A stretch of DNA of 64,000 nucleotides, from NCBI GenBank assembly GCA_046328505.1, contig JAXLWL010000006.1, forward strand, positions 1 to 64,000. The letters are read 5' to 3'. The position numbers and the translations under genes are program-made. The notes beneath the pieces were generated by a model that saw nothing but the letters and a program-made list of their open reading frames with translations, ran no database searches and was not told where the DNA came from. Below are positions 51,438 to 57,949 of this stretch, one piece after another. Source of the DNA: JBDHWG01 sp046328505. Its GTDB lineage: Bacteria; Chloroflexota; Anaerolineae; Epilineales; JAHCIE01. Within the stretch, counting starts at the first letter, position 1; every line of letters starts with the position of its first letter.

Positions 51438-52949
51438 TTACTCCAGGGGCGCGGCGATTTCCACGCCCGTCGGCTCGACCGCCAGCTCCCTGACCGAGCC
51501 GCCCGGCATGAAAAACGACACCACCAGGCCAAGCGCCGTCGCCACGGCCGCGATCACGAACACCGGCTGAATGGCGAGCACGAGGATTTCACGCAGCGGC
51601 TCGAGGGCCGAGGGCGGGATACGCTGGGAAGCAATCGGGTCGAGGAGCTGCTCCGGCGTGATGGACAGGTTGCCGCCGAGGTTCTGCATGCCGCCTAACA
51701 GGAGCGCCGCCAGGACCGCGCCCATCATACTCACGCCAATCGTGCCGCCGAGGCTGCGGCTGAAGGTCAGAGTGGACGTCGTTGCGCCCATTTGCGACCG
51801 CCTCACCCGGTTTTGGGCGGCGATGAGCAGAGTAGTGACCGAGATACCCATGCCGGCGCCGGCGAGGAATTGGGCGGTGATGAGATACCAGACGCTTGTG
51901 TCGATGCTCAAGCGCGTCATCATCAACGCACCGACCGTCATCGTCGTCATGCCCGCCAGGAGAATCGGGCGGTATCCGAGACGCAGGATGAAAGGCGCGC
52001 CGGCCGTGCTCGAAATGACCCAGCCGATGATCTGCGGCGTCAGGATCAGGCCTGCCTCCGCCGGGGTCTTCCCCAGCACGGCTTGCGCGAACAGCGGGAT
52101 GAAGGCCGAGCTGCCGAAAAGCGCGAACCCTGTCAAGAAGCCCTGGCTCGAGGCGACGCTGAACACGCGGTCGCGGAACAAGCTTAGCGGGATAAGAGGC
52201 TCCGGCGCGCGCTGCTCGATGCGCAGAAAGACCAGCAGCGACCCAGCGGCGACAATCAGCAAGAAGGCGGTCTGTACCGACGCCCACGACCACAGATTGC
52301 CGCCCTCCATCACTGCGAGGAGCAACGCCACGACACTCAGGCTGAGCGTCAGCGCGCCGAGGTAGTCGATCAGTACGCGGTCGCGGCGCGGGGCCATTTC
52401 GGGAAGCCCATACCACACCATGCCCATCGCCAGCAAGCCCAGGGGAACGTTGATGTAGAACACCCAGCGCCACGAAGCGTACTGCACGATCAAGCCGCCG
52501 ATAACCGGCCCGACCAGGCTCGCCACGCCCCACACGCCCGAGAACAGGCCCTGGACGCGGGTGCGCTGCTCGACGGTGAAGATGTCGCCGGCGATTGTGA
52601 ACGAGAGCGGCAGGATCGCGCCGGCGCCGACGCCCTGGATGGCGCGGAAGATGATAAGCTGCGTCATGGACTGGGACAGGCCGCTGAGCGCCGATCCGAC
52701 CAGGAAGATCCCCATGCCAACCAGGAACACCGGCCGCCGCCCGTACAGGTCGGACAATTTGCCAAAAATGGGCGTCATGACGGCGCTGGTGAGCGCGTAG
52801 ACGGAGAACACCCAGCCGTATTCGGCCAGCCCACCGAGCTGGGAGATGATCGTGGGCATGGCGGTACTGACCACAGTCGCCTCGATGGCGGCAAGGGCCA
52901 GGCCCAACATAATAGACGCGGTAACCAATATCAGGCGCGAACGCGGCAC
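51438..52949 (-). CDS. DHA2-type MFS drug exporter
   Basis: A 503-residue MFS protein with 14 transmembrane helices. The DHA2 motif A region AEYGWVFSVYALTSAVMTPIFGKLSDLYGRRPVFLVG and motif C-like GVGAGAILPLSFTIAG and VASLVGPVIGGLIV are intact. It should export a hydrophobic cation or antibiotic using H+. The GTG start has GGAGAG upstream and lies 56 nt after a -10 box; an upstream TTG would start at the promoter itself. Confidence 0.9.
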   Translation of the reverse strand: MPRSRLILVTASIMLGLALAAIEATVVSTAMPTIISQLGGLAEYGWVFSVYALTSAVMTPIFGKLSDLYGRRPVFLVGMGIFLVGSALSGLSQSMTQLIIFRAIQGVGAGAILPLSFTIAGDIFTVEQRTRVQGLFSGVWGVASLVGPVIGGLIVQYASWRWVFYINVPLGLLAMGMVWYGLPEMAPRRDRVLIDYLGALTLSLSVVALLLAVMEGGNLWSWASVQTAFLLIVAAGSLLVFLRIEQRAPEPLIPLSLFRDRVFSVASSQGFLTGFALFGSSAFIPLFAQAVLGKTPAEAGLILTPQIIGWVISSTAGAPFILRLGYRPILLAGMTTMTVGALMMTRLSIDTSVWYLITAQFLAGAGMGISVTTLLIAAQNRVRRSQMGATTSTLTFSRSLGGTIGVSMMGAVLAALLLGGMQNLGGNLSITPEQLLDPIASQRIPPSALEPLREILVLAIQPVFVIAAVATALGLVVSFFMPGGSVRELAVEPTGVEIAAPLE

Positions 52950-53010
52950 GCTGGCACTCTCCAGTGAGATCAAGACTCTATCTGCAGCACTTCCCAAATA
53001 CAACCCGGAA

Positions 53011-53020
53011 ATTATACCAC
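53011..53020 (-). promoter_or_regulatory. Extended -10 promoter of the MFS gene
   Basis: On the minus strand TGTGGTATAAT, the same extended -10 seen before the channel-like and acyl-CoA dehydrogenase genes; no clear -35. Confidence 0.55.
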
Positions 53021-53034
53021 AGCATGGCTGAAGC

Positions 53035-53355
53035 TCACTGTAGCAGGAGCAGCAGCATGACCATGTCTGTCACAGCCAGGACGCGGTGGGTCAGGTTCGG
53101 CGTCATCTCGATGAGCGACCCCGGCCCGGCCTCAAACGTTTCACCGCCCAGGCTAATCTCGGCCTTACCCTGGAGCACCTGGATGATGGCCGCCTTGGCG
53201 GATGTATGCTCAGACAGCTCCTGCCCCGCGCCAAAGCTGAACACAACGGCCGTCACCTTGTCGGTCTTGGAAACCGTGCGGCTCAGGATGCCGTCCGGGA
53301 CGACGTTCACCATCCCGGCGACGTCAGGCAAATAGACAAAGGGAGCGCTCCCCAT
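53035..53355 (-). CDS. Small cupin protein
   Basis: A 106-residue single cupin. The first motif is reduced (GAGQELSEHTSAKAAIIQVLQGKAEI with one His), and the second is FEAGPGSLIEMTPNLTHRVLAV. It may bind a metal with fewer His ligands than usual, or act as a sensor. Its ATG is divergent from the DtxR-family gene. The protein ends in a leucine-rich run (MVMLLLLLQ). Confidence 0.82.
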   Translation of the reverse strand: MGSAPFVYLPDVAGMVNVVPDGILSRTVSKTDKVTAVVFSFGAGQELSEHTSAKAAIIQVLQGKAEISLGGETFEAGPGSLIEMTPNLTHRVLAVTDMVMLLLLLQ

Positions 53356-53392
53356 ACTGCCTCACTTTCTAAGAAGCATATCATTTTTATTG

Positions 53393-53421
53393 TTGCGCGA
53401 ATCGTCCGACCCCGGTATAAT
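53393..53421 (+). promoter_or_regulatory. Promoter of the DtxR-family gene
   Basis: TTGCGC and TATAAT are separated by 17 bp, with the start point about 35 nt before the ATG. No clear metalloregulator box is seen; TGTT-N6-AACA at 53429-53442 is a possible weak palindrome. Confidence 0.65.
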
Positions 53422-53462
53422 TCGCAGTGTTCACAATAACAAGTACCGGGCCTAGAGACCCT

Positions 53463-54149
53463 ATGACTGAGCTAAAGACCGCCGCCACCGCCACGATGCA
53501 GGACTACCTCAAGGCGCTGCTTCGCCTCGAGAAGAAGCAGTCGCCTGTGCCAACATCAGCGCTCGCCGATGCGCTCTCCGTGTCGCCCTCCGCCGTGACC
53601 GCCATGTCGTGCAAGCTGCACGTCGCGGGCCTCGTGCGCTACGCCGCATACCACGGCATGGCGCTGACCGACCATGGACGGGGCGAGGCGCTACGGGTCA
53701 TGCGCGCGCACCGCCTGGCGGAGGTCATGATGGTGCAGTGGATGGGTTACGGGTGGGAGGAAGTGGACGACGAGGCCGACCGGCTGGAGCACGTCCTCTC
53801 GCCTGAGTTCGTCGACCGGCTCGAAGCCCAGCTCGGCTACCCCAAGACCTGCCCCCACGGCGACCCCATCCCAGGCCCGAACGGAGAGATGCCAGATATC
53901 GCCGAGGTGCCCCTGGCGTCACTGATCCCAGGCCAATCGGCGGTCGTCTACCGCGTGGCCTCCCATAATCCCGACCTGTTGGTGCACCTGCGTGATTTGC
54001 GGCTCGTGCCTGGCGCACGCGTCGAGCTGCGCGAGGTCGCGCCCTTCGATGGCCCCCTCACAGTGCGCGTGGACGATGTAGATCGCAACATCGGCCGCGC
54101 CGTCGCCCAGTCCGTCCACCTCCACCGCTCCACCCTCGAACCCAATTGA
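53463..54149 (+). CDS. DtxR/MntR-family metalloregulator
   Basis: A 228-residue regulator. The winged-helix domain is residues about 1-65 (LEKKQSPVPTSALADALSVSPSAVTAMSCKLHVAGLV, shown in parts as text), then the dimerisation domain with metal-ligand Glu and His (EALRVMRAHRLAEVMMVQ and EADRLEHVLSPEFVDRLEA), and an SH3-like FeoA domain (ASLIPGQSAVVYRV to the end). It should repress metal-uptake genes when Fe or Mn is bound. The ATG is chosen because an upstream GTG coincides with the transcription start. Confidence 0.9.
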   Translation: MTELKTAATATMQDYLKALLRLEKKQSPVPTSALADALSVSPSAVTAMSCKLHVAGLVRYAAYHGMALTDHGRGEALRVMRAHRLAEVMMVQWMGYGWEEVDDEADRLEHVLSPEFVDRLEAQLGYPKTCPHGDPIPGPNGEMPDIAEVPLASLIPGQSAVVYRVASHNPDLLVHLRDLRLVPGARVELREVAPFDGPLTVRVDDVDRNIGRAVAQSVHLHRSTLEPN

Positions 54150-54162
54150 TAGCTGTCAGTAG

Positions 54163-54168
54163 TATAAT
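54163..54168 (+). promoter_or_regulatory. Possible -10 element of the toxin-antitoxin pair
   Basis: A consensus TATAAT lies about 47 nt before the antitoxin-like start codon and just after the DtxR gene; no -35 is clear. Confidence 0.4.
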
Positions 54169-54214
54169 AGGAGAAGGGGCTGCCTCCTTGTAGACCTTGA
54201 ATAGGAGGGTTCTT

Positions 54215-54433
54215 ATGGCAAGCGCCGAAACGATCTATCGAGCGCAGGTACAGGAAGAGGTGGACAAGATTCCGGCTGAGTATCTTGCGCCCTTGCTACA
54301 GATTCTGCGCGCATACCGCGAGAGCGTTACCCTCCTACCGGCCAATGAAAGCTTCCGTCAGGGCTGGCGAGAGGCCATGGAAGGCGATATCCATCCTGTT
54401 GAGGATCTTTGGTCGGGCTTGGCCGATGACTAA
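54215..54433 (+). CDS. Antitoxin-like small protein
   Basis: A 72-residue protein. An N-terminal helix-rich part (TIYRAQVQEEVDKIPAEYLAPLLQILRAYRESV) is followed by a tail LLPANESFRQGWREAMEGDIHPVEDLW typical of small antitoxin-like proteins that precede RelE-type toxins. GGAGGG precedes the ATG. Its stop codon overlaps the ATG of the next gene by the sequence ATGACTAA, the usual toxin-antitoxin coupling. Confidence 0.72.
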   Translation: MASAETIYRAQVQEEVDKIPAEYLAPLLQILRAYRESVTLLPANESFRQGWREAMEGDIHPVEDLWSGLADD

Positions 54434-54842
54434 GGAGCCGCAAGACGACGCTGAGCGGGAAACCCTGCCACCGGCGCAACAGAACGTAGGGGTGTATTTC
54501 ACCTCGGAGTTCCGTCGGAATATCCGTCGTCTGAGCAAGAAGTATCGCCACCTTCAAGCAGACGTCCAGCCGGTTGTCGAACAGCTACAAGCAGGGCAGA
54601 CACCAGGCGAGTAAATCCCCCGTATAGGCTATCGCGTTTTCAAGGTTCGCATACAGAATACCGATATTGACAAAGGCAAGCGCTCGGGCTACCGGATGAT
54701 CTACTATGTGCAAACCCAAGCCACAATCATCCTCGTCACCATTTACTCAAAGTCCGAGCAGGGCGACGTAACTTCTGACTTCATCCGTCGCGTCATAGGC
54801 GAATATGAAGCAGCCAAGAAAGCTGGGGAAGAGCGTCGTTAA
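54426..54842 (+). pseudogene. RelE-type toxin gene with an in-frame stop codon
   Basis: The frame opens at the ATG that overlaps the antitoxin stop and encodes VYFTSEFRRNIRRLSKKY, a RelE/ParE-like start. A TAA at codon 63 (54612-54614) interrupts it; without that codon the frame continues without shift for 75 more residues (RIGYRVFKVRIQNTD, GYRMIYYVQTQATIILVTIYSK, DFIRRVIGEYEAA), which are the family core and C-terminus. A single C-to-T change in a CAA Gln codon would explain it. It is probably an inactivated toxin. Confidence 0.8.
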
Positions 54843-56068
54843 GTGGCGATTGCGGTATTAGTGGTTGGCGCTTCGCGCGTCCCGGCGACGAGCGCGCGGC
54901 CTACGAACGGAGCCGCGCGTAGCAGCCGCAACCCCACGCCGAGCGTGCGCGGCTGGAACATCAGCGGCTGTAGCACCCGCCCCAACCGCAGACGGCGCCC
55001 GAAGCGCGCGCGCCAGCGCCGCGAGTACTCCCTCTCCAAATCGACCCGCGACATCTTCCCATCGAGATAAGCAAGTGCCAGCGGAGACGCCATCTCCGCC
55101 GCCGCCATCGCCATCGCCATCCCGTTCCCCGCGAGCGGACTGATGAGGCCGGCCGCGTCGCCTAGCATCAATACGCCGTCGACGACCTGTTCCTTGGGCG
55201 AGAATGGCACCTGGCTGATGGCGATGAAGCGCGGGTGGATTCGTTCCGCCTGGGCGAGCCAGTCTCCCAACGCCGGATTGGTCGGCAGAACGTTACGCGC
55301 GAATGCCTCCGGGTCGCCGCCCTGGGCGCGCAACAACCGCGTCTCAGCCAGCAGGCAGAGGTTCACCTTGCCCCCTTCCACGTCCGCCAGGCCGCAGTAG
55401 CCGCCGTCGAAGGTGTGCAGCTCGACCCGCGCCCCGATGCGGGGGCCGTGGTAGTGCGCCTTCAGCGCGAACGTGGGGTGATCGCGGTACAGGAATCGGC
55501 GGGCAAGGGCACGGTCCAGGCCAGAGCGCTTGCCCCAGGCGCCGAGCGCCAGCCGCGCCGCGACCTCGCGGGTCTCGCCGTCGCGCACACGGTACGCCAC
55601 GCGTTGTGTCCCCTCCGCAACCTGCACGACATTCGTCACCCGCGCCGGCGCCAGCGTCACGACTCCAGCGGCGGCGGCATTTTCGAACAGCAAGGCATCC
55701 AGCGCCCGACGGCTCAAGCCCAGCGCCGACGACGGAAGATGACTCGACCACACCGCGCCGCCCGGCGATGTGACGCGCGCCTCGGTCATCCGGCTCGGGC
55801 CGGCGGCAGCAACCGCGTCCGACGCGCCCAGGCGTTCGAGCATCGGCGCCGACTCCGGCGAGAGGAACTCGCCACACAGACGGTCGTGTGGGAACGCCTC
55901 CGCCTCCAGCAGAAGGACACGCGCACCCGCCCGCGCCAGGTGAGTGGCGGCGGCGCTCCCGGCTAGCCCCGCCCCGATGACGACGACGTCGAAGGGGTCC
56001 GCTGCCGCCTCGCTATCATCCGTTGGGTGCGCCCACGTCGGCGTCGAAGATCTGGAAGTCGAAGGCAT
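54839..56068 (-). CDS. FAD-dependent oxidoreductase, geranylgeranyl-reductase-like
   Basis: A 409-residue flavoprotein. The FAD Rossmann motif is VVIGAGLAGSAAATHLARAG (residues about 29-48) and the second FAD motif is MLGDAAGLISPLAGNGM. The layout matches the group that includes geranylgeranyl reductases and related p-hydroxybenzoate-hydroxylase-fold enzymes; it could reduce prenyl chains or act on a secondary metabolite. The ATG is preceded by GAGG; it starts inside the 3' end of the phosphoesterase gene (overlap 53 bp), so they are coupled. Its stop overlaps the convergent toxin pseudogene by 3 bp. Confidence 0.85.
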   Translation of the reverse strand: MPSTSRSSTPTWAHPTDDSEAAADPFDVVVIGAGLAGSAAATHLARAGARVLLLEAEAFPHDRLCGEFLSPESAPMLERLGASDAVAAAGPSRMTEARVTSPGGAVWSSHLPSSALGLSRRALDALLFENAAAAGVVTLAPARVTNVVQVAEGTQRVAYRVRDGETREVAARLALGAWGKRSGLDRALARRFLYRDHPTFALKAHYHGPRIGARVELHTFDGGYCGLADVEGGKVNLCLLAETRLLRAQGGDPEAFARNVLPTNPALGDWLAQAERIHPRFIAISQVPFSPKEQVVDGVLMLGDAAGLISPLAGNGMAMAMAAAEMASPLALAYLDGKMSRVDLEREYSRRWRARFGRRLRLGRVLQPLMFQPRTLGVGLRLLRAAPFVGRALVAGTREAPTTNTAIAT

Positions 56069-56663
56069 TGATAACCTCGGTTTTCCCGTATGTGCTCCGC
56101 ATCGGCAGACGCGGGTTGTAACGATGCATGTGGCCGTGGATGAAGTAACGCGGCTCGAAGCGGTCCAGGAGCCAGCGCAGCGCCAGGAAACCCTGGTGCG
56201 CATAATCCGGGCCGTCGTTGATGCCGGCGGCGGGCGAGTGGGTGAGCAGGAAGTCCAGGCGGCGGCGGCGCTGCCGCGTAGCCCAGGCGATTCTCATCGC
56301 CAGCATGAGACACTTCTCCCACATTCTATTCTGAGAGTACTGGAATGGCTTGCCGGGGTTATATGCGATCGAGCCGCTCAATCCGGCCACCAACACGCCG
56401 CCAACCTCGACCACGCGATTGGAAACGTAAGTCCAGCCTCGTGGCGCGCTCACGGGGTCGCCGAAATCATCCCACTTGAGGGGTTTGTCGTGGTTGCCCG
56501 CGACGAACAAGCAATTGCAGGAGAACTTGTCGGCGAGATAGGTCAGGTAAGAGTACGGGAGATCCCCCGCACCGAGCAGCAAATCAACGTTGCCCGTGCG
56601 CTCGTGCGCATCCGGCGCTTCCAGGCGGCGGTCGACGCGGTCCGCCACGGCAAGGACACGCAT
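56016..56663 (-). CDS. Calcineurin-like metallophosphoesterase
   Basis: A 215-residue phosphoesterase. The motifs are VADRVD at the start (in place of the canonical DxH, as in a known subgroup), GAGDLP (Asp34), GNHD (57-59), LLTHSPAAG and HGHMHRYN. The missing His of motif I means the first metal site is altered. The substrate could be a nucleotide, a phosphodiester or DNA. It overlaps the MrfB-like gene upstream at its ATG and the flavoprotein gene downstream. Confidence 0.85.
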   Translation of the reverse strand: MRVLAVADRVDRRLEAPDAHERTGNVDLLLGAGDLPYSYLTYLADKFSCNCLFVAGNHDKPLKWDDFGDPVSAPRGWTYVSNRVVEVGGVLVAGLSGSIAYNPGKPFQYSQNRMWEKCLMLAMRIAWATRQRRRRLDFLLTHSPAAGINDGPDYAHQGFLALRWLLDRFEPRYFIHGHMHRYNPRLPMRSTYGKTEVINAFDFQIFDADVGAPNG

Positions 56664-57949
56664 CAGTCGCCGCTGACACCCGACTTGCGTTCAAGCCGCG
56701 CGAGGCGGTGGCGCAGCTCCGCCAGAGTGGCCGCCTGCGACAGGCTGCCGTCGCGCAGAGTGGCCGTCTCGACGAGCGCGATCGCCCGGCGCACGACATC
56801 GACCGCCGCCGGGTAGTCCCGCCGGCGGTGCTCGTAGTACTTCGCCAGCTCGAGATAGGGATACAGACGGCGTGTCGTCCCGGCCTCGACCGCCGCGGCC
56901 CAGCCGGCGACAGCCTCGTCCCACGCCCCCTGCCGCTTGCACAGAGCGCCGTAGCGCTCCTTTGCCTGCTCATGCAGCTCAGGCGGCAGCGCCGTTCCCA
57001 TCGCGCGTTGGTAGGCCTGCCCGGCCAGAGCCTCGTCGCCCACCGCGTCATACACCACGCCCAGACTGAGCCAGTCGGCGCCGTGGCAGATGCCGCTGCC
57101 CTCTGGGTCGTCCAGGATGGCGCTCATGCGCGCGAGAAGCGCGGCCATGGTGACGATATCCAGCGCGTTGTGGTAGAAGACACGCTCCAGGCGCTCGACG
57201 CGGCCGGTGCGCACGTAGTCGAAGTAGAGGTAGGGGATGATCATGCCGGGCACGTCGTCCACGCGCTCGACGCCCAGAATACCCCGTTCCAGCGATCCCA
57301 GGGAGCAGCTCCCCAGGCGCGCGCGCCACAGGCGGCGGGCGGGGAGCAGCAGGTCAAGGTGCGGCGCGTCGGCCAACGGGGCGCGGCGCCGCTGCAAGCG
57401 GAAGCGCGTCGTCAACAGCGGCATGTCGAACGAGCGGCCGTTGAACGTCACAACGGCGTCGTAGCCCGCGACAGCCTCCGATAGAGCATGGAGCAAGGAC
57501 GGCTCCGCGCCTGGGTCGCGCATGAAGAACTGCCGCACGCGGAAGGTATCGCCCTCGAACGTCCCAATGCCGACGAGGAACGCGAAGGTGCCCGTTCCGC
57601 CGCTCAACCCTGTCGTCTCAACGTCGAGGAACACGGCGCGGCGAAGGTCGACACGGCCGAGAGCGTCATCGCGCAGCAAGCGCGGCAGAAGTCCGGCCAG
57701 GGGCAAGGGCGCTCCGACGGGCAAGCCGCCGTGTTCGGCATAGTGTGTCTCCGCGACGAAGCACGCGCCGTGAGGCGTCTCAAGGTCGCTGCCGACCACG
57801 ACATCCGAGATATCCTGGCGATGCCGTATCGAACGGGGTGGGGCGGGAGGCGCCGCTGGCGTGCCAGAGAAGACCTCGGAGCCGCGGCGGACACCAAGCC
57901 CGCGCAGGCGTTCCAGGCGATCCCGCATGCTCATCGGCTCGCCGCTCAC
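56663..57949 (-). CDS. MrfB/YprB-like RNase-H-fold exonuclease with TPR
   Basis: A 428-residue protein. The exonuclease core has motif I FLDVETTGLSGG (Asp109, Glu111), motif II TFNGRSFDMPLL (Asp175) and motif III YHNALDIVTM (His260, Asp264), the DEDD-type set found in YprB. The C-terminal third is TPR-like helical repeats (VVYDAVGDEALAGQAYQRAM, then WAAAVEAGTTRRLYPYLELAKYYEH). In B. subtilis MrfB works with helicase MrfA in repair of mitomycin C lesions. The GTG start overlaps the stop of the MrfA-like gene (GTGA). Confidence 0.87.
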   Translation of the reverse strand: MSGEPMSMRDRLERLRGLGVRRGSEVFSGTPAAPPAPPRSIRHRQDISDVVVGSDLETPHGACFVAETHYAEHGGLPVGAPLPLAGLLPRLLRDDALGRVDLRRAVFLDVETTGLSGGTGTFAFLVGIGTFEGDTFRVRQFFMRDPGAEPSLLHALSEAVAGYDAVVTFNGRSFDMPLLTTRFRLQRRRAPLADAPHLDLLLPARRLWRARLGSCSLGSLERGILGVERVDDVPGMIIPYLYFDYVRTGRVERLERVFYHNALDIVTMAALLARMSAILDDPEGSGICHGADWLSLGVVYDAVGDEALAGQAYQRAMGTALPPELHEQAKERYGALCKRQGAWDEAVAGWAAAVEAGTTRRLYPYLELAKYYEHRRRDYPAAVDVVRRAIALVETATLRDGSLSQAATLAELRHRLARLERKSGVSGD

